This document shows, in pieces, positions 41,925-51,253 of a DNA stretch of 64,000 nt. The notes under the pieces are model-generated. The model saw only the letters and a list, made by a program, of their open reading frames with translations, was not told the origin of the DNA and made no database searches. The stretch lies in NCBI GenBank assembly GCA_027531395.1, contig JAPZRO010000003.1, forward strand, positions 345,404 through 409,403. The letters are read 5' to 3'. A program made the translations under genes and the position numbers. The stretch comes from Porphyrobacter sp. (GTDB lineage Bacteria > Pseudomonadota > Alphaproteobacteria > Sphingomonadales > Sphingomonadaceae). Numbering within the stretch: position 1 is the first letter of the stretch; every line of letters begins with the position of its first letter.

Positions 41925-43271
41925 TTATTTCCGTGCCGGACGCAGCGCCACTGTGCTGCGGGTGGTGCGCCGCAGGGTCTCCATCGCGTAGTGCAGCTGG
42001 AAGTCCTTGATCCCCTGCTCCTCGAGCTGGACCGAGGTCAGCTGGAAGCGCGGGTCAGCGATGCTGTCGGCCTCCATCTCCTCGTCCTTGATGCCGAGTT
42101 CGTTGATCAGGTGGCCGCGCAGATCACTCTCGCGAGTCTGGTACTTCTGGCGCAGCGCGAAATCGGGGTCGGAGATCTGCGGCACCGCGATATCAGGCTT
42201 GATCCCGCCTTCTTGCACCGACTTGCCCGAGGGCGTGAAGTAGCGCGCGGTGGTGAGCTTGAGCGCAGCGTCGGGGCCGAGCGGCAGCAGCGACTGGACC
42301 GAGCCCTTGCCGAAGCTGCGCTCACCCATGATCAGCGCCCGGCGATGATCCTGCAACGCCCCGGCGACGATCTCGGAGGCCGAGGCCGAACCGGCGTTGA
42401 TCAGCACGATCATCGGCACGCCTTCGGCCATGTCGCCGCGGTAGACCGTCTCGGCATCGTAGAGCATCGTCTCGCCCCGCGCGCGGCCGCGCTGGCTGAC
42501 GATCCGGCCGTCGGTCAGGAACAGATCGGCAAGCGCGACCGATTCATCCAGGCTCCCGCCCGGATTGTTGCGCAGATCGAGCACCAGCCCACTGACCCGC
42601 CCGCCGGACTTCTTCTTGATTTCCTGCCACGCGTTGTAGACGTCCGAACCGACATCGGCAGAAAATTCGTTGACGGTGATCACGCCGATATTGCCGGGCT
42701 GGATCTCGTGGGTGACCGGCTCCAGCTCGATCACGCCGCGCGTCACGTCGACTTCGAGCGGCTCCTCGCGGCCCGGGCGGAAGATCGTCAGCCGGATCGA
42801 GGTGCCCGAAGGCCCGCGCATCTGCGCCACCGCATCATCGAGGCTGCCGCCATAGATCAGCTTGCCATCGAGGTGGGTGATGAAGTCGCCCGCCTTGACC
42901 CCGGCGTTGTCGGCCGGGCTGCCGCGGAACGGCGAGACCACCTTGACCGCGCCGTCCTCCAGCACGACCGACAGGCCGAGACCGGAATAGTTGCCGTCGA
43001 TCATGGTTTCGAGCCGCTGGAGATCGCCCCCGTCGAGATAGGCCGAATGCGGATCGAGCGCCGCCAGCATCCCGTCGATCGCGCCGCGGATCAGCACGTC
43101 ATCCTCGACCGGCTCGACATAGCTCGCCTTGACCCGCTGGAACACCGCGAAGAGCTTGGCGAATTCGGGGCCGGCGCGGCCATCGACTTGGGCCATGGTG
43201 GCGGTGGTGGCGGGGATCAGCGCCACCGCAGTGACGAGCGCGGCGCTGCGCAGGAGAGCGGCGATTTTCAT
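41925..43271 (-). CDS. S41 family carboxy-terminal processing protease
   Basis: Periplasmic CtpA-type serine protease of 448 residues with an N-terminal signal peptide (ALVTAVALIPATTATMAQ). The PDZ domain covers about residues 90-170 (GLGLSVVLEDGAVKVVSPFR, VKAGDFITHLDGK). The catalytic serine is in NAGSASASEIVAGALQDH and the general-base lysine in MGERSFGKGSVQSLL. It therefore looks active. It probably trims C-termini of envelope proteins or cell-wall hydrolases, and its position beside envC fits that. A short gap of about 130 bp separates it from envC. Confidence 0.95.
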   Translation of the reverse strand: MKIAALLRSAALVTAVALIPATTATMAQVDGRAGPEFAKLFAVFQRVKASYVEPVEDDVLIRGAIDGMLAALDPHSAYLDGGDLQRLETMIDGNYSGLGLSVVLEDGAVKVVSPFRGSPADNAGVKAGDFITHLDGKLIYGGSLDDAVAQMRGPSGTSIRLTIFRPGREEPLEVDVTRGVIELEPVTHEIQPGNIGVITVNEFSADVGSDVYNAWQEIKKKSGGRVSGLVLDLRNNPGGSLDESVALADLFLTDGRIVSQRGRARGETMLYDAETVYRGDMAEGVPMIVLINAGSASASEIVAGALQDHRRALIMGERSFGKGSVQSLLPLGPDAALKLTTARYFTPSGKSVQEGGIKPDIAVPQISDPDFALRQKYQTRESDLRGHLINELGIKDEEMEADSIADPRFQLTSVQLEEQGIKDFQLHYAMETLRRTTRSTVALRPARK

Positions 43272-43404
43272 GGGACGTGCAAGGCTCCTTTGTGCGGCGA
43301 ATGTATAGCTTTGCCGAGCTTAACACCAGATGAGAGGAACAACCTGCACCAACGGCAATCGACCAGCGCCGCCTGTGCGCCGACAAGCGTTGATCGCTCT
43401 GGAG

Positions 43405-44634
43405 TTATCGCAGATATTGCAACGGGTTGATCGGCTTGCCATCGCGTCGCAGTTCGAAGGTCACCGGCGCCTCGCGCCCCCCTGCGATGCCCATCGGGCT
43501 GCCGCCGATCACCGTGTCGCCGACCGCCACGTCCACCCGTGCAAGCCCGGTGACGAGGCTGGTCCAGCCGCCCTCGTGCTCGATAATCACGATTCGCCCG
43601 AAGCCGCGATAGGGGCCAGCGAAGGCTACCCGCCCGCGCGCCGGGGCGACCACCTGTGCTCCGGTGACAGGCGCGAGCTCGAGCCCGGTGCTCGCCAGCC
43701 CGCTGTCGCGGCGCGCGCCGAAGCCAGTGAGCGTGCGCCCGTCGACCGGCAGCTGGAAATCGCCCGGCGGCGGGGCGCTGGCCGACGCTGCGGGGGCTGG
43801 CGCCGAAGGCAGCGCGGCGGCAAGATTGGCGGGCCGCAGCACCGGGCCGGGCAGCGCGGCGAGTTCGCGGCGCAGCGCGGCGACATCGTCAAGCCGCTCC
43901 ACCAGCCCGTCGAGATCGCGCGCCTCCTCGGCCAGCGCCAGCGCCCGCTCGGCCTCGCGCAGCGCCGCGCCACGGGCGTTGCGCGAGGCGATGCGCTGCT
44001 GGTTCTCGAGCGCGGCAAGCTGCGTCCGGCGCTCGCGCAGCGCGGTCTCGCTATCGCGCAGACTGGTGAGGGCGCGGCCGGCCTCGGCCTCGAGCGCGCG
44101 CCCCTTATCGAGGTCGGCGCGCAAGGCCACAGTGCGCTTGCGGATCTGCGGCACCGCGCTGTCGAGCACGGCGCGGACATAGACCACTTCCTTGAGCGAG
44201 CCCGGCTGCAACGCCGACAGCGCCAGCGGGCGGCGGGCGGCGGTCTGCAAGGCTGCAGCGAGGCGGGCGGTCGGCTCCTGCTTCTCGGCCAGCCGCGCCG
44301 TCAACGCGGCGCGGGCAGACCGTGCCAGCGAGTAACGCGCGCGGGCGACCTCGATGTCGGCCTCGGCCTGCTGGATGCGCGCGGCGAGCGCGGCGGCCTC
44401 GCTGGCGGTGCGGGTGGCGGCTTCGGTGGCGGCCTCGGCGGAGCGGGTAAGGCGCGCGGCGCGCTGCTCGGCCCGGCGGCTTTCGCGCGCGGCGCGGGCA
44501 AGCTGGGCTTCGGCCTCGGCGGGTTCGACCAGCAGCACCGCGCGCTCCGCCCGGGTCTCGGGCAGAGCGACGAACAGCGCGGCGCAGGCGGCGGCGCATG
44601 CGAGCGCGGTAAGCAGGGCGGGTCGGCGCATCAT
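43405..44634 (-). CDS. envC: EnvC-type murein hydrolase activator, degenerate LytM domain
   Basis: Periplasmic coiled-coil protein of 409 residues with signal peptide (LLTALACAAACAALFVAL) from ATG 44634. Residues about 30-250 are an alanine/arginine-rich coiled coil. The C-terminal M23/LytM domain lacks the metal ligands: the H-x3-D position reads STGLELAP and the H-x-H position reads PVTFELRRDG. That is as in EnvC, which activates amidases rather than cutting murein itself. It follows rlmH by 4 bp and precedes ctpA. It presumably works in cell separation. Confidence 0.9.
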   Translation of the reverse strand: MMRRPALLTALACAAACAALFVALPETRAERAVLLVEPAEAEAQLARAARESRRAEQRAARLTRSAEAATEAATRTASEAAALAARIQQAEADIEVARARYSLARSARAALTARLAEKQEPTARLAAALQTAARRPLALSALQPGSLKEVVYVRAVLDSAVPQIRKRTVALRADLDKGRALEAEAGRALTSLRDSETALRERRTQLAALENQQRIASRNARGAALREAERALALAEEARDLDGLVERLDDVAALRRELAALPGPVLRPANLAAALPSAPAPAASASAPPPGDFQLPVDGRTLTGFGARRDSGLASTGLELAPVTGAQVVAPARGRVAFAGPYRGFGRIVIIEHEGGWTSLVTGLARVDVAVGDTVIGGSPMGIAGGREAPVTFELRRDGKPINPLQYLR

Positions 44635-44638
44635 CGCC

Positions 44639-45061
44639 TCATGCCCGATGATAGGGATGTCCGGCAAGGATGGTGGTGGCGCGGTAGAGCTGTTCCATCA
44701 GCATCGCGCGGGCAAGCATGTGCGGCCAGGTCGCTGGACCGAAGGCGAGCAGCAGGTCGGCGGAGGCACGCTCGGCGTCGGAATGGCCGTCTGCCGCGCC
44801 GATCATGAACCGCGTCTCGCGCACGCCATCGTCACGCCAGCGCCCGAGCAGGGCGGCGAAATCCTCGGACGACATGGCCTTGCCGCGCTCGTCGAGCAGC
44901 ACGGTGCGATGCGGGGTGAGCGGCTCGGCCACCTTCCCCGCGCCGGTATCGGGCCATTCGGTGAGCTTCACCGGCCAGGTCAGCCGCTTGGCATAACGCT
45001 CCACCAGCTCGCCCTCCGGCGAACGTCCGATCTTCCCGCGCGCGATGATGTGAAGGAGCAT
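44639..45061 (-). CDS. rlmH: 23S rRNA (pseudouridine1915-N3)-methyltransferase RlmH
   Basis: SPOUT-class methyltransferase acting on pseudouridine 1915 of 23S rRNA in the assembled ribosome. The 140-residue length is typical, slightly shorter than E. coli's. It starts [20 protein letters not shown]. The knot region includes [20 protein letters not shown] and [11 protein letters not shown], and the C-terminus [20 protein letters not shown] is diagnostic. It sits in the conserved rsfS-rlmH-envC order. A hairpin repeat lies immediately upstream, between rsfS and rlmH. Confidence 0.96.
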   Translation of the reverse strand: MLLHIIARGKIGRSPEGELVERYAKRLTWPVKLTEWPDTGAGKVAEPLTPHRTVLLDERGKAMSSEDFAALLGRWRDDGVRETRFMIGAADGHSDAERASADLLLAFGPATWPHMLARAMLMEQLYRATTILAGHPYHRA

Positions 45062-45088
45062 TACGCCACCCTATGCTGTGGGCGCTGA

Positions 45089-45134
45089 ATCGGCCCGCAA
45101 AGCGGGCCGCAAGGCCGACCGGCCGCCCGCAGCG
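45089..45134 (-). repeat. Dispersed multi-hairpin repeat, family A, copy 2
   Basis: Read on the minus strand, this matches the block at 10209-10252: the first 27 positions differ at one site. The following hairpin has GGCCCGC-TTT-GCGGGCC in place of GGTCGC-TGT-GCGACC. Here it lies between the co-directional genes rsfS and rlmH, so it would be transcribed in their mRNA if they are co-transcribed. Confidence 0.75.
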
Positions 45135-45194
45135 AAGCGCCCGCAGGGCGTGTGAGCGAGGATTTCGCAGCCCGGATGGGCTGCGGAACTCAAA

Positions 45195-45638
45195 TCAATT
45201 CCGGCCCATCATCGACGTTTCCGATCCCTCGAACGACCACATGCGCTCAAGGTTGTAGAAGCTGCGCACTTCGGGGCGGAACAGGTGCACCACCACATCG
45301 CCAGCGTCGATCAGCACCCAGTCGGCAGCCGGCAGGCCTTCGACGCGCGCATTGCCGAAACCGGCCTGCTTGATCTTCTCGGCCAGCTTCTGCGCCATCG
45401 ACGCGACCTGACGGGTCGAGCGGCCGCTGGCGATCACCATGTGATCGGCAATCGAGCTCTTCCCCGCGAGCGGGATCGAGACGATTTCCTGCGCCTGGTC
45501 ATCGTCAAGCTGCGCCATCACGAGCGCATGCAGCGCATCGGCACTCATGTCAGAGCGCACCAGCGACTTGGCCGTGTTGGCTGCAGCTTGCACCGCGCCG
45601 AGCGGCAGGGAAGCAGCGAGGGCTTCGGTCATCGACAA
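45195..45638 (-). CDS. rsfS: Ribosome silencing factor RsfS
   Basis: Binds uL14 and blocks subunit joining when nutrients are low. The 147-residue product has the RsfS core VMAQLDDDQAQEIVSIPLAG, followed by DHMVIASGRSTRQVASMA and GLPAADWVLIDAGDVVVHLF, all family hallmarks. The N-terminal 30 residues are a variable extension; an internal ATG at 45632 is an alternative start. It is downstream of nadD with an 84-bp gap, the usual bacterial arrangement. Confidence 0.95.
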   Translation of the reverse strand: MSMTEALAASLPLGAVQAAANTAKSLVRSDMSADALHALVMAQLDDDQAQEIVSIPLAGKSSIADHMVIASGRSTRQVASMAQKLAEKIKQAGFGNARVEGLPAADWVLIDAGDVVVHLFRPEVRSFYNLERMWSFEGSETSMMGRN

Positions 45639-45722
45639 TCACGTATCTCCAGAGTTCAGGGCATCGGAAGCGGACAGCACGCGCAGCGGCAAGCGAAGGG
45701 GCCGAAACGCGTGGCGTGCGCC

Positions 45723-46433
45723 TCATGCATCCTCCTCTGACCGGACTTTGCGGAATGTCAGCCGATCACGCACCGGTGCTGTTCCATCCGGCCCGAGCAA
45801 AGCTTGGGCCCACCCGGCATGGGCACGGCGAATGGCCGTGGCCGAGCGGTGATCCGGATCGAAACGCAATAACACCAGGGCCGGTGCGCTCCATTGCCCC
45901 CGTTTCCGAAAACTGGCGGCAGACACTCTGTAGCGCCTGAGCCAGACCATGGCGGGGCTCGTCATGGCGCTTGCATCATAGCCCGGACGGGCGATTACCG
46001 CAATCGGCATTGTCCGGGCGATCCTCCGCCAGTCCTTCCAGCGATGGAAATCGGCGAGATTGTCGGCCCCCATCAGCCACACGAAACGGCGCTTGGGATA
46101 GCGGCGGACAAGCCTGGCCAGTGTGTCGACGGTGTAGCGCGTGCCCAGCCGCTGCTCGATGGTGGTGGGAATGATCGCCGCGCGTCGCGCCTGCGCGCGG
46201 GCCGAAAGCAGCCGTGCCTTGAGCGGGGCCATGCCGGCCTTGGGCTTCAAGGGATTGCCGGGGGAGACCAGCCACCAGGTCTCGTCCAGCCCGAGCGCTT
46301 GCGACGCAAACAGCGTGATCCGCCGGTGCCCGCCATGCGCCGGGTTGAAGCTGCCGCCGAGCAGGCCGGTGATCTGGGGGTGCGAGCGCAAGCGGGCTAT
46401 GGCCGGGTCTGCCCCGCGCCCCGCACCTGCCAC
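45723..46433 (-). CDS. nadD: Nicotinate-nucleotide adenylyltransferase NadD
   Basis: NAD biosynthesis enzyme that adenylylates nicotinate mononucleotide. The nucleotidyltransferase motif is GLLGGSFNPAHGGHRRITLF near residue 24. WWLVSPGNPLKPKAG carries the substrate segment, FVWLMGADNLADFHRW the central motif, and RSATAIRRAH the C-terminal phosphate-binding motif. The 236 residues include a 15-20 residue N-terminal lead that overlaps the end of proA by 37 bp, so the true start may lie a little downstream. Confidence 0.95.
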   Translation of the reverse strand: MAGAGRGADPAIARLRSHPQITGLLGGSFNPAHGGHRRITLFASQALGLDETWWLVSPGNPLKPKAGMAPLKARLLSARAQARRAAIIPTTIEQRLGTRYTVDTLARLVRRYPKRRFVWLMGADNLADFHRWKDWRRIARTMPIAVIARPGYDASAMTSPAMVWLRRYRVSAASFRKRGQWSAPALVLLRFDPDHRSATAIRRAHAGWAQALLGPDGTAPVRDRLTFRKVRSEEDA

Positions 46434-47686
46434 TTGTAGGTGGTGAGCCCTTCCAGCGCGACCGGCCCGCGCGCGTGCAACCGCCCGGTGGCAATGCCGA
46501 TTTCCGCGCCCAGGCCGAATTCGCCCCCGTCGGCGAATTGCGAGGAGGCGTTGTGCATCACGATCGCGCTGTCGACCTCGGCCAGAAAGCGCTCGGCCAC
46601 CGCCGCGTCATCGGTGACGATCGCGTCGGTATGGCCCGAGGAATGGCGCGCGATATGCGCCAGCGCCGCGTCAGGCCCGTCGACCATCGCCACCGAGAGC
46701 ACGGCATCCAGATATTCGGTGTCCCAGTCATTCGCGCTGGCCGGAATGACGCGCGGATCGAGCTGCGCAATGCGCTGGTCACCGCGCACTTCGCAGCCCG
46801 CCTCGATCAGCGCCGCAACCAGCGCTGCGGGATCGGGGAAGGCGGCGTCGATCAGCAGGGTCTCCATCGCCCCGCAGATGCCGGTGCGGCGCAGCTTGGC
46901 GTTGACCGCAATCGCCCGCGCCATTGCCGGATCGGCGGCGGCGTGGACATAGGTGTGGTTGATGCCGTCGAGATGGGCCAGCACCGGAACCCGCGCTTCG
47001 GCCTGCACCCGGGCGACGAGGCTCTTGCCCCCGCGCGGCACGATCATGTCGATCAACCCGCTCGCACTGAGCATCGCGCCGACCGCCGCGCGGTCCTGCG
47101 TCGGGACAAGTTGCACGGCCTCGGCCGGCACACCGCCTGCGGCCAGCCCTTCGACCAGCGCGGCGTGGATCGCGCGGTTGGAATGCACCGCCTCGCTCCC
47201 CCCGCGCAGCAGCGCCGCGTTGCCCGCCCGCACGCACAGTGCGGCGGCATCGGCGGTGACATTGGGACGGCTTTCGAAGATGATCCCGATGATCCCGATC
47301 GGCACACGGATACGCTGGAATTTCAAGCCGTTAGGCTGGATGTGCGTGTCGATCACCTGCCCCACCGGATCGGGCAGATCAGCCACCGCGCGCACCGCAT
47401 CGGCAATGCCTGCAAGCCGCGCCTCGTCGAGTGCCAGCCGGTCAAGCATTGCCGCCGCCAGTCCGCGTGCCTCGCCCGCCGCGAGATCCTTCGCATTGGC
47501 TGCGAGGATAGCCGGAGTCGCCGCGACGAGCCGGTCGGCGGCAAGGCGCAGCGCCGCCGCGCGAGCGGCGCTCGGCATGGCCGCAAGCTCGCGCTGGGCC
47601 AGCCGCGCATCGCGGGCCAGCGTCTCGACCAGCGCGGTGCAATCGGCGGCGGCGTCAGACAAATTCTGGAGTGCTCTCTCGGTCAT
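46397..47686 (-). CDS. proA: Glutamate-5-semialdehyde dehydrogenase (gamma-glutamyl phosphate reductase)
   Basis: Second enzyme of proline biosynthesis, NADPH-dependent reduction of glutamyl 5-phosphate. The 429-residue protein starts at ATG 47686 (MTERALQNLSDAAADC). The motif IRVPIGIIGIIFESRPNVT is diagnostic, as are LRGGSEAVHSNRAIH and VPRGGKSLVARV. The catalytic cysteine lies in RTGICGAMETLLID. The C-terminus has LGAEIGIATGRLHARGPVAL. It heads the minus-strand housekeeping run; proB is not in the window. Confidence 0.96.
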   Translation of the reverse strand: MTERALQNLSDAAADCTALVETLARDARLAQRELAAMPSAARAAALRLAADRLVAATPAILAANAKDLAAGEARGLAAAMLDRLALDEARLAGIADAVRAVADLPDPVGQVIDTHIQPNGLKFQRIRVPIGIIGIIFESRPNVTADAAALCVRAGNAALLRGGSEAVHSNRAIHAALVEGLAAGGVPAEAVQLVPTQDRAAVGAMLSASGLIDMIVPRGGKSLVARVQAEARVPVLAHLDGINHTYVHAAADPAMARAIAVNAKLRRTGICGAMETLLIDAAFPDPAALVAALIEAGCEVRGDQRIAQLDPRVIPASANDWDTEYLDAVLSVAMVDGPDAALAHIARHSSGHTDAIVTDDAAVAERFLAEVDSAIVMHNASSQFADGGEFGLGAEIGIATGRLHARGPVALEGLTTYKWQVRGAGQTRP

Positions 47687-47886
47687 GGCGCGTGCCTTAG
47701 CAGCCCTTCCACCGACTGTCAGGCCCACCCGCAAGGCGGCAGGCACGAATCAGGAACAAGGCAAGCGAGACCCTACGTTTTCGGGCGGATCGATGACAGT
47801 CACGCGCCCGATCGCGCCAGCTTTCACCGTTCGGCGCGATTCCGCTTCGATTCAACCCTCGTGACGAAACCGCGATTCGACCCCCC

Positions 47887-49116
47887 GTGATTGCCCTGAT
47901 AGCGGCGCTGTCTCGGGGCATAGATAAAAAAATCGGGGCCGCAGTGTCAGACAGGATTTCCATTCGCAAATGGGGCGAGCAGATCCGCTCATGGTTCCCC
48001 GACCGCGAATTCTTCATGCGCTCCGATGGTCAGGTGCGCTTCATCAAGATCAGCTCGAAGCTCCAGATCCGCGCCGCTGCCGTGGCGCTGGCGGTGGTGC
48101 TCGGGTGGCTAGTGTCTCTCGCGGTGATGGCCTGGGGCACCTATCGTGCCGAGGCCGACCTCGCCGCCTTCGCCGATGAGCGCGCCCGCATCGCCAGCAC
48201 CGAGGAACGGCTCGAAGCCTATGGCGGCGATCTCGACCGGGTGGTTGGTGAGCTGGAGGAGCGGCAGGAATTCCTCGAGGAAATGGCCCGGATGCTGCCC
48301 GAGGATATCGTCGCCGAAGGCGCTAAGGGCACCGTCACCGATTCCACCGCCGAGGCCGCCAAGACGGTCGAGAAGGTCAGCCAGTTCATCCCGCAGGCCA
48401 AGGGTCTGGCCGAGATCGAGGCGCGCCAGCTCGCCGTGGTCGAGCGCCTGACCCGTTTCGCCGATGCCCGCGCCAAGCGCGCCGAGGCGGCGATGCGCAA
48501 GCTCAATCTCGATCCCCGCGTGATGAGCCGTCAGGCCCAGCAGGGCATGGGTGGTCCGTTCGAGGCGATTGCCGGCGCGGACGATATCGATCCGCGGTTC
48601 GAGCGGCTCGGCCTCAGCCTCGCCCGCATGGCGGTGCTCGAACGCGCGCTCGACGGCATTCCGCAGGTCGTCCCGGCGACTGCGCAGAGCATCACTTCGG
48701 GCTTCGGCTACCGCCGCGACCCCTTCAACGGTCGCGCCGCCATGCACGCCGGGATCGATTTCAAGGGCCCGCTCGGCTCGCCGATCTTCGCCGCCGCCGA
48801 AGGCCGCGTCACCTTTGCCGGATGGCGCGGGGGCTATGGCAAGGCGGTCGAGGTGACCCACCCCAACGGCATGATGACCCGCTACGCCCACCTTTCGCGC
48901 ATCGACGTGCGGCCCGGCCAGCTGGTCAAGGCCGGCGCGACGCTCGGCGGGCTCGGCAGCACCGGTCGTTCCACGGGTCCGCACCTGCATTTCGAAGTCC
49001 GCATCAGTGATCGCGCGATCAATCCGCGCCCCTTTCTGGAGACCGCTCCCGATGTTCTCAAAGAAGTCCGCAGCCGCCGAGCCGAGCGCGCCCCCGCCGC
49101 CGCGGCCCGCAAATAG
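47887..49116 (+). CDS. M23 family metallopeptidase (catalytically intact, membrane anchored)
   Basis: Probable peptidoglycan endopeptidase of 409 residues, starting at GTG 47887. A cytoplasmic head of about 65 residues (SWFPDREFFMRSDGQVRF) is followed by one membrane helix (ALAVVLGWLVSLAVMAW) and a coiled coil (about 95-200). The M23 domain lies at about 275-390. Zinc ligands are present in MHAGIDFKGPLGSP and GPHLHFEVRI, plus YAHLS. The bactofilin gene begins inside its 3' end (65-bp overlap). Pairing of M23 peptidases with bactofilins is known to localise wall cutting in other bacteria. Confidence 0.93.
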   Translation: MIALIAALSRGIDKKIGAAVSDRISIRKWGEQIRSWFPDREFFMRSDGQVRFIKISSKLQIRAAAVALAVVLGWLVSLAVMAWGTYRAEADLAAFADERARIASTEERLEAYGGDLDRVVGELEERQEFLEEMARMLPEDIVAEGAKGTVTDSTAEAAKTVEKVSQFIPQAKGLAEIEARQLAVVERLTRFADARAKRAEAAMRKLNLDPRVMSRQAQQGMGGPFEAIAGADDIDPRFERLGLSLARMAVLERALDGIPQVVPATAQSITSGFGYRRDPFNGRAAMHAGIDFKGPLGSPIFAAAEGRVTFAGWRGGYGKAVEVTHPNGMMTRYAHLSRIDVRPGQLVKAGATLGGLGSTGRSTGPHLHFEVRISDRAINPRPFLETAPDVLKEVRSRRAERAPAAAARK

Positions 49117-49495
49117 GAGCAGCATGATGGCCTCGGGTTCGACCTTTTCGGTGATTGGTGCGGATGTGGTGATCAAGGGCGACATCGCCGCCACCGCCGA
49201 TCTGCATGTCGACGGCACGATCGAAGGCGACATCAAGTGCGCATCGCTCGTCCAGGGCGAGGCGAGCAGCATTCACGGCGCCGTGGTCGCGGAAAGCGCG
49301 CGGCTTTCGGGCAAGGTGACGGGTTCGATCACCGCGCGCGAGCTGGTGATCCTCAAGAGCGCCCGGATCGAGGGCGATGTGCATTATGATGCGCTGACGA
49401 TCGAACAGGGCGCGCAGGTCGACGGCCGCTTCGCCCCGAACGCGCGCCAGCCGGTCAAGGCCGTGCCGAGCGCGACCATCGAAGCGGCGGAATAG
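49052..49495 (+). CDS. Bactofilin family cytoskeletal protein
   Basis: Polymer-forming protein of 147 residues with the right-handed beta-helix of bactofilins. I chose ATG 49052 (MFSKKSAAAEPSAPPPP) because bactofilins usually begin with a short MFS/K-rich, proline-containing tail; an ATG at 49127 or 49130 would remove it. The core repeats are visible: FSVIGADVVIKGDIAATADL, VDGTIEGDIKC, ESARLSGKVTGSITARELVI and GDVHYDALTIEQGAQVDGRF. It overlaps the M23 gene, so translation is coupled. A role as scaffold for that peptidase is inferred. Confidence 0.92.
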   Translation: MFSKKSAAAEPSAPPPPRPANRSSMMASGSTFSVIGADVVIKGDIAATADLHVDGTIEGDIKCASLVQGEASSIHGAVVAESARLSGKVTGSITARELVILKSARIEGDVHYDALTIEQGAQVDGRFAPNARQPVKAVPSATIEAAE

Positions 49496-49501
49496 GCGCT
49501 C

Positions 49502-51172
49502 TCAGAGCACCTCGGCCCGCAGCGTCTTGCGATCGAGCTTGCCGATCATCGTCTTGGGCAGGCTGTCGCGGATCACCACCTGATCGACGCGTTCATGCTT
49601 GCCGATCCTGGCGTTGAGCCAGTCGGCCAGCTCCTCAGCCGTGGCTGACACGCCTTCATTGAGCGTGACATAAGCGCGCGGCACCTCGCCGCGGTATTCT
49701 TCCGGCACGCCGATCACCAGCGCTTCCTTCACGGCCGGATGTTCGAGGATCACGTCCTCCACCACGCTGGGGAAGACCTTGAACCCGCCCACCGCGATCA
49801 TGTCCTTGATGCGGTCGACGATCTCGAGGAAGCCGTCCGCGTCGATCCGCGCGACATCGCCGGTGCGCAGGTAGCGCTTGCCGCCGATCTCGGCGAAGGT
49901 TTCGGCATCGCTTTCGGGCCGCTGCCAGTAGCCGCGCATCACCTGCGGGCCGTGCACCGCGAGTTCGCCCGGCTCGCCTTCGGGGGCGAGCCGCGTCGGG
50001 TCTTCCTTGTCGAGCAGGATCACCTCGGTGCCCGGCACCAGCTGGCCGATGGTGCCGCGCTTGCGGGTTCCTTCATAGGGATTGGCCGAGACCACGCCCG
50101 AGCTCTCGGTAAGGCCATAGCCCTCGACCAGCCGCACGCCGGTCGCCTCCTCGAACCGCACATGCATCGGCCCGGGCATCGGCGCACCGCCGGAGATGCA
50201 GACCTTGAGGCTGGAAAGATCGGTCTTGGCGAGGTCGGGATGGTCGAGCATCGCCTGGAACATCGTCGGCACGCCCGGAAAGCCGGTGCAGCGGTATTTC
50301 TGGATCGTCTCCAGCACCTGCTTGGTCTCGAACCGCGGCACCATCGCGATGGCCGCGCCGGTCACCATCGCGTGATTGAGCAGCGCGGTGTTGGCGAAGA
50401 CATGGAAAAACGGCAGCGCGCCCATGAAGACTTCGCTGCTGGCATTGCCGAAGGGGTTGAGCGCGGCGACCTGCTGCGCGTTCACCGACAGCTGGTCATG
50501 CCCGAGCATCGCGCCCTTGGGCCGCCCGGTGGTGCCGCCGGTATACTGCAGAAGGGCGAGATCGGCGGGGGTGACCTCGACCGGCGCGAGTTGGCCGACC
50601 GGGATCATTTCCACCCAGCTCTTGATCGCCGGACCATGAGCGACATCGGCGATCTGCTTGCGCTTGAGCAGCTGCAAGGCGAGGCCCTTGTACCACGGCA
50701 GTTGGTCAGCAAGGCTGCCCACCACCAGCGTCTCCAGCGCCGAACCTTCCAGCACCTTCGCGGCCGTCTTGTAGAGTTCGGGCACATCCAGCGTCACCAG
50801 CACGCGGGTGCCGGAATCGCCCACCTGCCAGCTCAGCTCCTCGACCGAGTAAAGCGGCGAGAAGTTCACCACCACGGCGCCCGCCATCATCGCACCGTAG
50901 TAGGCCGCGGCGTAGATCGGGACATTGGGCAGGAACAGGCCCACCCGGTCGCCCTTGGCGATGCCGATCGCCTGGAGCCCGAGGGCGAAGGCCTTGGCCT
51001 CCTTGTGGATCTGGGCGTAGCTGTAGGTCCGCCCGAGGAAATGCAGGAACGGCGCCTGCGGATTGCGGCGCATGGTGCGCTCGAACATCGCCGGCAGGCT
51101 CATCGGCTCGAAGCTGGTGTCGAGCGGAACCGGATGGTGATAGGCGGCGGGGGCGAGGCTACTGACAGTCAT
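49502..51172 (-). CDS. fadD: Long-chain fatty acid-CoA ligase
   Basis: AMP-forming acyl-CoA synthetase of 556 residues from ATG 51172. The P-loop-like motif is LLQYTGGTTGRPKGAMLGH, the A5-type motif is GYGLTESSGVVS, and the A8 region is YLRTGDVARIDADGFLEIVD. The catalytic lysine is in LPKTMIGKLDRKTLRAE. Length and motif spacing fit FadD rather than short-chain synthetases. It presumably activates fatty acids at the inner membrane for beta-oxidation or lipid synthesis. It is a single gene convergent with the bactofilin gene (6 bp). Confidence 0.94.
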   Translation of the reverse strand: MTVSSLAPAAYHHPVPLDTSFEPMSLPAMFERTMRRNPQAPFLHFLGRTYSYAQIHKEAKAFALGLQAIGIAKGDRVGLFLPNVPIYAAAYYGAMMAGAVVVNFSPLYSVEELSWQVGDSGTRVLVTLDVPELYKTAAKVLEGSALETLVVGSLADQLPWYKGLALQLLKRKQIADVAHGPAIKSWVEMIPVGQLAPVEVTPADLALLQYTGGTTGRPKGAMLGHDQLSVNAQQVAALNPFGNASSEVFMGALPFFHVFANTALLNHAMVTGAAIAMVPRFETKQVLETIQKYRCTGFPGVPTMFQAMLDHPDLAKTDLSSLKVCISGGAPMPGPMHVRFEEATGVRLVEGYGLTESSGVVSANPYEGTRKRGTIGQLVPGTEVILLDKEDPTRLAPEGEPGELAVHGPQVMRGYWQRPESDAETFAEIGGKRYLRTGDVARIDADGFLEIVDRIKDMIAVGGFKVFPSVVEDVILEHPAVKEALVIGVPEEYRGEVPRAYVTLNEGVSATAEELADWLNARIGKHERVDQVVIRDSLPKTMIGKLDRKTLRAEVL

Positions 51173-51253
51173 GTCAGTAATTCTGGCGCACAACGCGCGG
51201 GCGCACAAGCGAAAGTCGCGCTAAGCCCGCGATTTAGCAGCATCCCGAAACAG

